From positions 1 to 64,000 of the forward strand of contig NZ_ATHO01000109.1 of NCBI RefSeq assembly GCF_000445065.1: DNA of 64,000 bases. Direction: 5' to 3'. How positions within the stretch are numbered: position 1 is the first letter of the stretch; the number at the start of each line of letters is the position of its first letter. Below are positions 53,671 through 62,920 of this stretch, in pieces. The notes beneath the pieces were generated by a model. That model worked only from the letters and a program-made list of their open reading frames with translations, was not told the DNA's origin and made no database searches. The stretch is from Sphingobium quisquiliarum P25 (GTDB lineage: Bacteria; Pseudomonadota; Alphaproteobacteria; Sphingomonadales; Sphingomonadaceae). The position numbers and the translations under genes were made by a program.

Positions 53671-55040
53671 TGGCCCACGTTCCCTTCAAGCGCGGCATCG
53701 GCAACCCTGTCCATCGCCTCGGCGCGCCGCTTCTGAACTTCGGCGTATGTTTCACCGGTAGCCTCGAGGATCGCTGCCTTGCGGGTGACCATCTGCCAGC
53801 GCCGAATCGTGACCTCGCAATAGCCCGGCTCATATTCGATCAGCCGTCCACGACGCTTCGTCTTCTCGGCAGCGATCAGCGTGGATCCCGAGCCTCCGAA
53901 AGGATCGAGCACAATCTCACCCATGCGGGAGGTGTCCTTGATCGCATCCATGATCATCGGGACCGGCTTCACGGTCGGATGCAGCGCCAGCTCTGCGCTG
54001 GCGCCGGTTTTCGTTGCGCCACGATAGTTCCACACGTTCGTGCGGTATCGGCCGTTCTTCCCGAGCTCGACCGTATTGAGATGCGGCGCAGTGCCAACCT
54101 TCCAGACGAACACCAGCTCATGCTGCGAGCGGTAGAAGCTGCCCATTCCTGCATTGTCCTTTGACCAGATGCAGAGATTCTTGAGCTCGGAATAGACGGC
54201 TTCCCCTGCCTTCTTCATCTCGTCGATGTGCCGCCAGTCCATGCACTGGTAGTGAATTGCGCCGTCCATGCTGACGTCCGCTGCGTTACGGAATGCGGTT
54301 TCCAGAAAGCCGGTGAACTCGGCCTTGCTCATCTCGCCCGTTGCCATCGCGAATTCCGCATGCCGCGTTTTGCCAAGGCCGCCCACATGTCCCTGGATCT
54401 TCACGTTGAACGGTGGATCGGAGAAGACCAGCCGGGCACGCTCCTCCCCCATCAGCCGGGCGAAGGAAGCAGGATCACGGGTGTCGCCGCACAGCAGCCG
54501 GTGCTTACCCAGCACCCACAGGTCACCACGTTCCACCCCGCACGTCTCGCGCCGATCCACCTCCGGCACCTTCTCCAGCGCTGCCTCTTCCGGCGTCGCC
54601 AGCGTCAGCATGTCGATCTCCGTGGTCGAAAAGCCGGTGATCTCCAGATCGAACGCCAGCTCGATGTCGTGAAGCTCCTGCAGCTCGATTCGCAGGATAT
54701 CGGTGTCCCATCCACTGTTCTGCGCGATCTTGTTATCGGCCAGCGCATAGGCCCGCAGTTCCGATTCGGTGAGATCATGAATCGGGATGACCGGCACATC
54801 TTCCATGCCCAGCATCTTTGCCGCTGCATATCGGCCATGCCCCGCCACGATGACGCCATCTCCATCCAGCAGAATGGGATTGGTGAAGCCGAACTGCCGG
54901 ATCGAGGAGGCGATCTGGCCGATCTGCTTTTCACTGTGACGGCGCGCGTTGCGCGGCGCTTCCTTCAGCGCCTCGAGCGGGCGCAGTTCTACCTTGAGGG
55001 AACGGATGAGCCCGCTCCCCCGGACATTCTCGTTATCCAT
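53667..55040 (-). CDS. ParB-like nuclease domain/DNA methyltransferase fusion
   Basis: The product is 457 aa. Residues about 14-110 are a ParB-N/sulfiredoxin-like domain (LRPLEALKEAPRNARRHS, GFTNPILLDGDGVIVAGHGR). Residues about 165-430 are an N4/N6 (beta-order) DNA methyltransferase with motif IV DPPF at 208-211 and motif I LDPFGGSGSTLIAAEKT near 381-397. It modifies DNA at an unknown site; no cognate nuclease is seen, so it is an orphan methylase. ParB-methylase fusions next to DUF5681 genes are usual in alphaproteobacterial prophages and islands. It heads an operon of three overlapping genes. Confidence 0.92.
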   Translation of the reverse strand: MDNENVRGSGLIRSLKVELRPLEALKEAPRNARRHSEKQIGQIASSIRQFGFTNPILLDGDGVIVAGHGRYAAAKMLGMEDVPVIPIHDLTESELRAYALADNKIAQNSGWDTDILRIELQELHDIELAFDLEITGFSTTEIDMLTLATPEEAALEKVPEVDRRETCGVERGDLWVLGKHRLLCGDTRDPASFARLMGEERARLVFSDPPFNVKIQGHVGGLGKTRHAEFAMATGEMSKAEFTGFLETAFRNAADVSMDGAIHYQCMDWRHIDEMKKAGEAVYSELKNLCIWSKDNAGMGSFYRSQHELVFVWKVGTAPHLNTVELGKNGRYRTNVWNYRGATKTGASAELALHPTVKPVPMIMDAIKDTSRMGEIVLDPFGGSGSTLIAAEKTKRRGRLIEYEPGYCEVTIRRWQMVTRKAAILEATGETYAEVQKRRAEAMDRVADAALEGNVGQ

Positions 55041-55071
55041 GTCTTACTCCTGATCAGTTCAGGCCGGGCAC

Positions 55072-55548
55072 TCAGCCGGCTGTTGGTGGTGGAGGCGCCA
55101 GTCCGCCAATCAGAGCTTCGAGGAGAGCGGCCTGCTCCGGCATCTTCTCGCGGGCCGCCTGGGTGATGGCTTCAAGCGCCGCCTGTCTGCTCAGCACCGC
55201 CAGCCCATCATCCAGCGCACGACAGTACAGGGGCTCGCCTGCGGCGAGCCCATAGCGTTCCATGACATCGGCAGGCAGTTCGATCGCCCCGGCTTCATTG
55301 ACGCGGCCGACGATGATATCGCCGCCGCCGCTGAGGATGGCTGCTTTCGCTTCTCTGGGAGGCGTGGTTTTCTCGATCACCCCAGCCCGTAGCAGCACAT
55401 TGTAGACATGCTGGTAGCGGATATCGAGATAGCGGCTGATATCGCCGGTGCTCACGCCCGCTTCATTGAGCGCCCGCACCTTTGCCGCCTTGCTGGTCAT
55501 GCCGGCCGTCAGCCGATCCATTTCATCACGTGTCAAGGGAACCTCCAT
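55072..55548 (-). CDS. HTH/AbrB-like DNA-binding protein
   Basis: The product is 158 aa. Residues about 18-55 look like a helix-turn-helix (SKAAKVRALNEAGVSTGDIS, then YLDIRYQHVYNVLL). Residues about 75-120 resemble a SpoVT/AbrB swapped-hairpin (GDIIVGRVNEAGAIELPADV, ERYGLAAGEPLYC). The C-terminus is Ala-rich and ends PPPPTAG. It lies upstream of the methyltransferase operon on the same strand (31 nt) and may regulate it. It could also be an antitoxin-like protein, but no toxin is seen next to it. Confidence 0.7.
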   Translation of the reverse strand: MEVPLTRDEMDRLTAGMTSKAAKVRALNEAGVSTGDISRYLDIRYQHVYNVLLRAGVIEKTTPPREAKAAILSGGGDIIVGRVNEAGAIELPADVMERYGLAAGEPLYCRALDDGLAVLSRQAALEAITQAAREKMPEQAALLEALIGGLAPPPPTAG

Positions 55549-55643
55549 CTCGATGGGAAGGTTCCTACATCATGATCGGGTACTACACAATATGTATACC
55601 TAAAATTCTACACTCCACTCTCACCCTCGAGCAAAAGCGTGTA

Positions 55644-56186
55644 TCACTCAATATGACATTCTGCCAGAGCCGCCGCGAGGGATGCATCGAGAGGCACCGG
55701 CCTGAGGCCGTCCTTCGTGATCTGACCCACCCTGTACATGCCTGAGCCCGGGAGACCGGTGTCAGCGGCGGCTGCCTTCGCCCTGAACAGGAGGCCATGG
55801 CCGCTTCGCAGTTCCGCAAGCATGGCGCGGGCCGAATCACCCATCGCAAAGCTGCTTGTGGCGGTTGCGCTCAGGATCATGCGGTTGGAAACCGCCACGG
55901 CATCGGCCATTGCCTTCGCTGCGACCGGATCCTGCGGCGTGAGGCCCGTCGGCATCGCGGCCATGTCTGCGGTCATCGGCCCATCTTCCGGCCGCACTTC
56001 GCGAAAGGGCTGTTCGTCCACCCGCCAGAGAATCGTGCCGGTCGGCAGCCGGAAGCGTCCGCCGCTGCTCACTCCGACCAGAAGGCCATGCTGGGGGTGG
56101 TTTTCGATGACAGGATAGAGAAAGCCGGTACGCGTGTAGCGGGTCTTCCCGACATAATCGAGCGCCGACACCACGCAGCGCGACAC
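55644..56186 (-). CDS. Hypothetical protein, possibly 5'-truncated
   Basis: The product is 180 aa from a GTG at 56186; there is no ATG or ribosome binding site, and an in-frame TAG lies 9 codons upstream. The sequence reads as a normal protein (TRYTRTGFLYPVIENHPQHG, GRFRLPTGTILWRVD, FAMGDSARAMLAELRSGHGL, YRVGQITKDGLRPVPLD), so the N-terminus may have been lost by recombination at about 56190. No family is recognised. Confidence 0.5.
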   Translation of the reverse strand: MSRCVVSALDYVGKTRYTRTGFLYPVIENHPQHGLLVGVSSGGRFRLPTGTILWRVDEQPFREVRPEDGPMTADMAAMPTGLTPQDPVAAKAMADAVAVSNRMILSATATSSFAMGDSARAMLAELRSGHGLLFRAKAAAADTGLPGSGMYRVGQITKDGLRPVPLDASLAAALAECHIE

Positions 56187-57035
56187 GCCCGTTACCGGGT
56201 CAGTGGTTCTCTATCAGGGTCGACTGGCGCGACAGCTCGCCTTTTGATGCGGCATTTCGGATGGCAGATGCACTCAGCGGTCACGCTCCTCTGTTCAGGA
56301 ACGCTGCCTCTGGCGCTGGCCTCGTGCGTCGCTCCTATGTCCTCTCGGGGCGACGGCTCGGAAGCCGGATGTTGGAAACCTGCACACAGTCAGGCGCATA
56401 CGCCTTTACCGTTGCCGGCTGGACATGCGCGCATGCCACCCGGCCCCGGAAAATCCGTGACCGAGCACTGTGTGTGAGGTTTCCACGCCCCACTCCCCGG
56501 CTTTCACGGGAAGCAGGGCCACATTGCTCGACTGGCGCGCGCAGGCAAGTGGAATATGCAGACGGGTCGCGCAGGTTACGCCGAATGTTTTATGCGGCGA
56601 TCTACCTCTCGTCGCTTAGAGGCCCGCCCTGAATGTGTTGATCGCCTTCAGCCTCTCGCCGAGGCTAACCGCCACAAAATCCACTGAGGATCGGGGCACT
56701 GATGGAGAGACAACTTTGGCGACAGTCGGCTTCGGGGCGACTCTTCCGGACAAGCTGCCGCTCGGGACGCATTTGACGGGCGCACTCAAGAGCTAACGTT
56801 GGGGCATTGCGACTGTCGGCTTTCAACAGGCCATTGGCGTCTGCCTGCATCTCATTACGTAACACGCATCCGCACTGCAAAATTGCACCGCCAACCATTC
56901 CGAAGCGTGGATCTCTGGTATATCGATGCGGCAGGCGGACCTCGGAATGCCGCAAATGGCGGCGGCTATCTTGTTAGGGGCGTATTCCCAATGTACGCTC
57001 GCTAAGTCGTCGATAACTGAGTAGGCAGCAGAATC
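56187..57035. other. 849-bp region with only weak coding signals
   Basis: It lies between the truncated hypothetical gene and the gene at 57036. The only candidate is the short lipoprotein-like ORF at 56268-56477. The rest (56480-57035) shows no frame with a ribosome binding site or recognisable family and looks like degraded island DNA. Confidence 0.5.
56268..56477 (+). CDS. Possible 69-aa lipoprotein-like ORF
   Basis: ATG 56268 opens a frame with a hydrophobic start and a lipobox-like LPLALASC at residues 15-22, then a Pro/Gly/Ala-rich body and the end GKSVTEHCV. Small lipoproteins of this kind occur as entry-exclusion proteins in conjugative elements, but no conjugation genes are seen here. 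The ribosome binding site is poor. Low certainty. Confidence 0.25.
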   Translation: MHSAVTLLCSGTLPLALASCVAPMSSRGDGSEAGCWKPAHSQAHTPLPLPAGHARMPPGPGKSVTEHCV

Positions 57036-57389
57036 ATGCATGACCTATGGAGCGAGAGAGACTTGACGAGCGTTGCCGCTACACACCGGATCGACGAACT
57101 CCGCTCGTTCGTCGTCGAAGCTCTGCCGGTCACGAAGACGCAATATCCCGCGCTCCCCGAGGCCGATCGCGTCATCGCGTTCTGTGTTAAGCATTCGGCG
57201 CTTCACTTTTCGAAGACCTCGGGTCAGCTCGCTGCGCTCGCCGAGAAGATGGATCACGGCGCGCACCCGGACTTGGGAGAGGCGACGAAGATCGTCGCGA
57301 ATTCGCTCGTGAACGCCCTCAAACTGGCCGAGGAGCTGTCGATCTCGACCGAGAGCATCCTGACCTTCCTTAGCCAGAAATATCCCTAG
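57036..57389 (+). CDS. Small all-helical hypothetical protein (possibly MazG-like)
   Basis: The product is 117 aa and predicted to be all alpha. AFCVKHSALHFSKTSGQLAA, EKMDHGAHPDLGEATKIVAN and SLVNALKLAEELSISTESIL have the spacing of helices seen in all-alpha NTP pyrophosphohydrolase (MazG-like) folds, but the acidic metal motifs (ExxE, EExxD) are incomplete, so the link is tentative. It converges with the gene at 57398 (8 nt apart) and sits near the SMUG2-type glycosylase gene. Confidence 0.5.
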   Translation: MHDLWSERDLTSVAATHRIDELRSFVVEALPVTKTQYPALPEADRVIAFCVKHSALHFSKTSGQLAALAEKMDHGAHPDLGEATKIVANSLVNALKLAEELSISTESILTFLSQKYP

Positions 57390-57397
57390 GCGCTGCG

Positions 57398-58024
57398 CTA
57401 GATCGGGATGACGAAGGTGGTCTTTGCCGCGCTCTCGTCATCAGGGGCATGTCCGAGGATTTTCTGCGTCGTTTGGAAAGAGACCTGCCAGAGCCGCCTC
57501 AGGTTCTTGTCGCTGAGCCCCACCATGTCGAGATCGGCGAGATGAATGATGCCTTCGATAGGCGGTTTAAAATGCCACCCGTAATCCGGTCTTGGCTTCA
57601 CTCGGATTGTAAGTTCGCAATGCGGTGCTTGGCGCGTCAACGGCAGGAAATCGAACGGGCCGAAGCCCGTCACCCACGACACGTTCTCATCGACATGCGC
57701 GCGCAGCCTGATGAACTTCAGGGTCTCGCGGTCGAACCCCTCGTCATGGAAGAGACCCGTCTCCAGGCAGGCGCCCGCTAGCGCCAGCACATCGTTCGCG
57801 CTCTGCACGGACGGGAAGATCAGCGACAGCGCCTGCGTATCGGGGCTGTCGATGGCATTGCGCAGCTGGAGGCCGATCGCATCGGGGCTGACCGGGATGA
57901 CGAGCGATCGCCACCCATATTTAACCGGGTCCTTCGCCGCGAAAGCCGCGAAGGCGCATCCAGCTCGATTGCCTCTGAAGAAGCCTCGCTGCTCTTCCTT
58001 GACCAACTCATCCATTGCGGGCAT
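57398..58024 (-). CDS. Hypothetical protein divergent from the SMUG2-type glycosylase
   Basis: ATG 58024 with GAGGG upstream gives 208 aa. Visible segments: RGFFRGNRAGCAFAAFAAKD, SWVTGFGPFDFLPLTRQAPH, ELTIRVKPRPDYGWHFKPP and IIHLADLDMVGLSDKNLRRL. The conserved-looking middle (PFDFLP, TRQAPH, Cys in GCAF) suggests an enzyme, but no family can be named. It is transcribed away from the SMUG2-like gene with a 58-bp shared upstream region, which suggests joint control. Confidence 0.6.
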   Translation of the reverse strand: MPAMDELVKEEQRGFFRGNRAGCAFAAFAAKDPVKYGWRSLVIPVSPDAIGLQLRNAIDSPDTQALSLIFPSVQSANDVLALAGACLETGLFHDEGFDRETLKFIRLRAHVDENVSWVTGFGPFDFLPLTRQAPHCELTIRVKPRPDYGWHFKPPIEGIIHLADLDMVGLSDKNLRRLWQVSFQTTQKILGHAPDDESAAKTTFVIPI

Positions 58025-58082
58025 CCCTCGCCAATAGTTGCGCCGACTAGCGCAAAAGATCGAGTACACCAAGGATTATGGC

Positions 58083-58775
58083 ATGACATCGACCTTTGGA
58101 TCCAGGGTTATGGAATTCTATGAATCACTCGAGCGTTTTCGCTGGGCGACCCCCGAAGTCGCATTGTTATCTCCGATTGCCGATGATCAACGCCGCGAAG
58201 CCATGGCGGCGTTCTGCAGCGCATATTATGATGACGACCAGAGCCGTGTCTTCTGGCTCGGCATCAACCCGAGCCGGGTTCGCCCGACCTCGACCGGAGT
58301 GCCCTATACAGACGGCTTTGCCTTGCTCGAGAAGTGCAGCATCGTGAACGACTTTAGCAAGAGCCGGGAATTGACTGCCGACTTCTTCTACCAGTTCATC
58401 GACGCCTATGGGGGAGCTGAGCCCTTTTATGCCCGGCACTATGCTGGCGCGGCCTATCCGCTTTCGATCTTGAAAAAAGACAAATATTGCAATTACTACG
58501 ACAAGGATCTTCCCGAAGAGGTCATGGCGTCAATCCCCGGTCAGATCCGGCGGCAGGCCGAGATCGGGCATCGCGGCGTGCTGGTCATCATCGGATCCGG
58601 CGAGAACAGCAAGGTGCTGAACGCTCTGAACGACGAGCTCGGCATCTTCTCGCATGTGCTGGTAGTTGAACACCCGCGCTATATCCTCCAATACAAATCG
58701 GCGGTCCTGCAGGATTTTCTCGCGAAGTTCGTCGATACCGCGCGCACCGCGGAACGGCTCGCCGGACTGAATTGA
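58083..58775 (+). CDS. SMUG2-like uracil-DNA glycosylase family protein (DUF4918)
   Basis: The product is 230 aa. Motif 1 is FWLGINPSRVRPTSTGVPYTD (about 57-77); the middle has SRELTADFFYQFIDAYGG, FYARHYAGAAYPLSIL and YCNYYDKDL; motif 2 is VVEHPRYILQYK (about 196-207). This matches the SMUG2 subgroup of the uracil-DNA glycosylase superfamily, which excises deaminated bases from DNA. On an island it may serve base repair or defence against modified phage DNA. It is divergent from 57398 and converges with the recombinase-helicase chimera across 279 bp that shows no gene. Confidence 0.82.
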   Translation: MTSTFGSRVMEFYESLERFRWATPEVALLSPIADDQRREAMAAFCSAYYDDDQSRVFWLGINPSRVRPTSTGVPYTDGFALLEKCSIVNDFSKSRELTADFFYQFIDAYGGAEPFYARHYAGAAYPLSILKKDKYCNYYDKDLPEEVMASIPGQIRRQAEIGHRGVLVIIGSGENSKVLNALNDELGIFSHVLVVEHPRYILQYKSAVLQDFLAKFVDTARTAERLAGLN

Positions 58776-59054
58776 ACGGGCCCCAACGGCCGCCCGGGCG
58801 GGCGCTGAATTTGGGTAAGCGCCGCCGGGCGCTTGGCTGCATCCATTCTCCCGTTTATGGTCTGCTTAATGGGCCGTCTGCTGACGCTCAGCTCTTGGTA
58901 GTGCGAGATAGGATACGGCCGTTCGTTCAGCGAGCCCCTCGAGCCGCTAAGACCCAGTCAGATTGATCATTTCAGCGTGAGCCGTGACTGGCTTCACGAT
59001 GGTCGTCATCTTGTCGTGGAGGTCCCCGGTAGTTGGGTTGGAACTCGCCCGGTG

Positions 59055-61820
59055 TCAGCGTGCGATGCGGCGTATCTCATCGACCAGTAACGGTGACAGC
59101 TCGTACGCGTCCAGCGTTGCTTCCTTGAGCCATGCTCGTGCCTCCGCGATCGTCATGTTCTTGTTGACAGCAGCATCGTTTAGAATGGCTGCGGCAACGC
59201 GGGAGAGGCCGAGGCCCATGAAGCTGATCATCGACCGGTCGGAGGCCCCGACTTCGAGATAGAGGGAAATCGGCGGGACCGAGCCGGCCATCTCCGGCAA
59301 GCCGATCTCATCTAGAACCTGGAGGAGGACGGCGCAGTAACATGACATCAGCCTTACCACCTCGAACCTGATCACCTTTTCGATGGTCTCGAGCGTGTTG
59401 CGGATCACCGCTCGGGAGCTTTTCTTCTTGTCATAGTTGATGGCGTTATCGATGATCCTCGGGAGAGGGTCGCCGCTCATCCAGAACACCGCCATTAGGG
59501 CATGGTACCGGTGCGATCCGTGGCTCTCTGGAAGCCCTAGCAGGTGTGTATGGCAGAGCCTCAGCAGCGATGAGTAGGAGGCGTATGCTCCGCTCTCGCG
59601 CGGATGCGCGGGAATCAGCGCGCGCACGCTTGCCTTGTCCGTACCCGCTCTGGCGAGAAGTGCGGCGTGAAGCGACTGCTGCCGGTGCGGTGACAGGTTC
59701 GGACTCTGGCGCACGACCTCGACGGGCAGCGTCAGCACTTCGACCACGTCGTCGAGAGCCGCCTGGACCCGTTCGGCCGACGCCGACGGCACGCCCACCG
59801 CAGTCAGCCGCGACAGCGTGGTCGGCAGCTCGCCGCGCGAATGATCGTCTAGGAGCCGGATGAACAGGGTCTCGAGGTCGCCGTCCTGCTTCCTGTCGTA
59901 ACCATCGTCGTCGGCCATCGTCGCGACTAGATCCTCCAGCCGCTGTGTGACACCGTCCTGCAGGGCAGGCACGATCTCGCTGTCCCTCTCCTGATCGAGC
60001 GGCTTGGCCTTCCATTCGTCATAGTCGATCAGGAAGATGTTGCCTTGGAACTCGCGGCGGAGCCGCCCGGCGCGACCCGCGAGGTTCCAGAAATCGGTAC
60101 CCTCCAGAGGCCGCTGCCTCCCCTTCTCCGGCCTGCACATGAAGACGTTGCGAGCCGGCAGGTTCACGCCTTGTAGAAGCGTACTGGTGCACACCAGGAA
60201 GTCGATCGCGCCATCCGCGAAGGCATCCTCTACCGCCTGCCGGACCTGCGTTGGCATGTTGGAGTAGTGGAAGCCAACACCCCTGCGAACCGCCGCCGCT
60301 AGGACGTAGGAGGGGTGCACCGACTGAGCGATGAGCTGCGCAACCGCTTCACGGCGCCGCGTCGTCTCCCGGTCCGCAAGCAGGTCGGTTAGCTGGATGG
60401 CCAAGTCCTCCGCCTCGGCGGCACCGTTCGCATAGACGATGGTGGGCGCACCCTTGCCGAGAGCGGCCGATATCTGGACGAGGCGCTCCTTCTTCGACGC
60501 GATCGTCTGTCCGATCGCGAACTCGCCGACCAGCGCCTCTTCGCCGCCCGGCTCGATGCTCGAGACGGAGAATTCGCCTTGGCGCGACGAGGTTACACGC
60601 ACGATCAGGAAGTTTTGCGCTACCGTCGGCTCAGTCGACGGTAGCGTCTCCACGCTATCGAGGCCGAAGGTGCGGCCGAACACGTCCAGATTACGGATGC
60701 CAGGGCTGGCGAAAAGCAGCTGCGAATCCGCGCGCCGGCGGAGCAGGTCGTCCACGACCCACTGCAGCAGGATTCCGCGCCCCTGGTCGGCAATGCTGTG
60801 GGCCTCATCGACGATGACGATCCCGGCGTTCAACTCCGGATGCGCCGCCAGCATCAGCTGGGTCCGCTCCTGTGTCATCACGAATATCGCACGCGGCGGC
60901 AGCGGCTGATCCCCGTCCAGCGGCACTGTGACGATTTCCGGCGCCGCCTCCGTGCCGGAGAACAGGTCCGCCAGATCGCGTGCGACCTGCGCGATCAATG
61001 CACGGGTTGCCTGCACCTGTTCCCAGAGACCAGGATCGATGATGGGGCTGTGCAGTCCCGGATGGACGGTATCGTGGTGGCATATCTCTCCCAGATAGGT
61101 TCGGCAGCCCAGCATCAGATAAAGCTGACCGCGTGTGAAGGGACGTCCGCCGATACGCTTTCCGGTCGCCGTGCGACGCTCGGGGGCGAGCACCCCCTCT
61201 CTTTTCAGTGCCTCGGCCAGCAGACGCACATTGCCGAGCTCCAGGTAGCGCCGGAAAATGTGAGTGACGATTACGGCATGTTCCGGAACGATGGCGAGGG
61301 TGCGCCCGTCCGGTCGATAGCCGAGCGGTGGAATGCCGCCCATCCACATTCCCTTCGCCTTCGAGGCCGCGATCTTGTCCCGAATGCGCTCGGCGGTCAC
61401 TTCCCGCTCGAACTGGGCGAAGGACAGCAGCATGTTGAGCGTAAGTCTGCCCATGCTTGTCGTCGTGTTGAATGCCTGTGTCACCGACACGAACGAGACG
61501 CCTGCCCCATCGAACGCTTCCACCAGCTTCGCAAAATCGAGGAGGGAGCGCGTCAGGCGATCGACCTTGTAGACGACGATGATGTCGATGCGCCCGTCCG
61601 CGACAGCCTCGAGCAGCCGTTTCAGGCCGGCGCGCTCCAGCGTCCCACCCGAAATGCCACCGTCATCATAGCGTTCGGCAAGCTGGCTCCATCCCTCGCC
61701 TGCCTGCGAGAGGATATAGGCGGCACAGGCTTCGCGCTGCGCATCGAGAGAATTGAAGTCCTGTTCCAGCCCCTCCTCGCTCGATTTGCGGGTGTAAATG
61801 GCGCAGCGGACCTTCTTCAT
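59055..61820 (-). pseudogene. Chimeric ORF: serine recombinase N-terminus fused in frame to a DEAH-box (Ski2-like) helicase C-terminus
   Basis: The open frame is 921 codons. Residues 1-270 are a large serine recombinase (IYTRKSSEEG with catalytic Ser13, then YDDGGISGGTLERAGLKRLL, VYKVDRLTRSLLDF, and the recombinase domain to IDPGLWEQVQ). It stops before the family's zinc and coiled-coil C-terminus. At about 271 (near 61010) it switches to a helicase: TRALIAQVARDLADL (motif Ia), IVIVDEAHSIADQG (DEAH motif II), and NLAGRAGRLRREF (motif VI). The helicase lacks motif I (Walker A), so ATPase activity is improbable; the recombinase is also incomplete. It starts with an ATGA overlap after the DUF2924 gene. 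The C-terminal segment (PPISLYLEVGASDRSMISFMG) resembles helicases of Hachiman-type defence, tentatively. Confidence 0.85.
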
Positions 61821-62230
61821 GCTGCAGCCTTCTGTCGCAGGCCGAAAAAGGCAGGCCCCGACCAGCGGGTGCCGGTGATGGCGCGCGCCACCTCGCTCAG
61901 GGACCGCCATTCCCTGCCGTTCCAGCGGATCACCCGATCTTCCCCGACGGTGACCACATGAGCGGCACCGTTCCATTCGCGGACCAGCCGCATCCCCGCT
62001 CTCGCCTCTGCCGTCCGGCTTTTCGTGCCAGCGAGCTGCGCAAGTTTCTGGCTGGTCTGCCGCGAAAGGCCTCCATGCGCCCTCGCCTGCCATTCCCAGG
62101 CAAGGGCAAGCCGCATCATGGCGGGGCTGATACGGGGCGGAGCAGTTCCGGTCAGGCGCTGCCATTCGGCCTTCAGGGCTGCAGAGGACATCGCCGCAAG
62201 AGCGGCGATCTGGCGTTCCGTCTGGCTCAT
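61817..62230 (-). CDS. DUF2924 domain protein
   Basis: ATG 62230 overlaps the DUF3489 stop codon; the product is 137 aa. It shows the DUF2924 pattern: LKAEWQRLTGTAPPRISPAMMRLALAWEWQ early, RLVREWNGAAHVVTV in the middle and WNGREWRSLSEVARAITGTRWSGPAFFGL at the end. These small proteins accompany serine recombinases in alphaproteobacterial prophages and islands and may help target or control recombination. The gene overlaps the recombinase part by 4 nt, so the three genes form one operon. Confidence 0.9.
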   Translation of the reverse strand: MSQTERQIAALAAMSSAALKAEWQRLTGTAPPRISPAMMRLALAWEWQARAHGGLSRQTSQKLAQLAGTKSRTAEARAGMRLVREWNGAAHVVTVGEDRVIRWNGREWRSLSEVARAITGTRWSGPAFFGLRQKAAA

Positions 62231-62709
62231 CAGGCCGCTGCTCCGCATCGGTAACAGGTTTTGCCGTCGCGCGTACCACGTTCGACCGCATGCCCCTTCT
62301 TCCGCAGACCCGTCAGAGCCGCGCGAACGGTGTGAGGCAGCCAGCCGGTCGCCTCCGTCAGTTCGGCAATTACCGCGCCGCCGGGGCGCTGGACCAGCGC
62401 CAGCAGCAGTGCAGCCTTGTTGGGGCGCATCGGAGGCGCGTCAGTGATCAGGCTATCCCCTGCCCCGCCACTGTCGATTTCGACATCCGGCTCTACCCCT
62501 ATGAGCTTCAGCCCGGCGGCAGTAATGTGAAGAGATGGCTCAGCGCCTGCCGTCGAGCGCTCTTCGGCAAGGTGGCGCCGGACAAGTGCGCCGGCAGCCT
62601 TCGCCCCACCGCGCGGATCCACGCCCGCGGGCAGCGGGTAAAGGTTGCCGTCGTCCCGCCGGGAGGCTGCCGACAGCAGAATATACTGGAGGTCGCTGAG
62701 TTTTGTCAT
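62230..62709 (-). CDS. DUF3489 domain protein
   Basis: ATG 62709 has GGAGACC upstream; the product is 159 aa. The C-terminal about 65 residues are DUF3489, a winged-helix-like domain (KAALLLALVQRPGGAVIAEL, TGWLPHTVRAALTGLRKKGH). It is probably the DNA-binding first member of the DUF3489-DUF2924-recombinase operon. Two inverted repeats directly upstream (62768-62818) are candidates for its binding sites. Confidence 0.9.
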   Translation of the reverse strand: MTKLSDLQYILLSAASRRDDGNLYPLPAGVDPRGGAKAAGALVRRHLAEERSTAGAEPSLHITAAGLKLIGVEPDVEIDSGGAGDSLITDAPPMRPNKAALLLALVQRPGGAVIAELTEATGWLPHTVRAALTGLRKKGHAVERGTRDGKTCYRCGAAA

Positions 62710-62757
62710 GGTGGTCTCCTTCGAGGCAAACGGCGTCAGCGCCGTTCCCACCACCCA

Positions 62758-62818
62758 CAGCCCCGGCCGTCATCGGGCGGGGCTGCGTACATGGATCGTG
62801 ATCGCGACCCATGTACGC
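62758..62818. repeat. Two inverted repeats upstream of the DUF3489 operon
   Basis: AGCCCCG..CCG / CGG..CGGGGCT forms a GC-rich hairpin (about 62759-62784). Directly next to it, GCGTACATGG (62785-62794) faces its exact reverse complement CCATGTACGC (62809-62818) with a 14-nt spacer. Position upstream of the recombinase operon suggests an operator or a recombination-related site. Confidence 0.6.
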
Positions 62819-62920
62819 GCTGTTCGCTCCAGTGTGACGTGAAGTCGAGAGGATTCTCGAGCCTGCCTTCAGATAAGCCTGACGCGCCGGTTTCCCGGCC
62901 GCATGCCGAAGGAAGATGCG

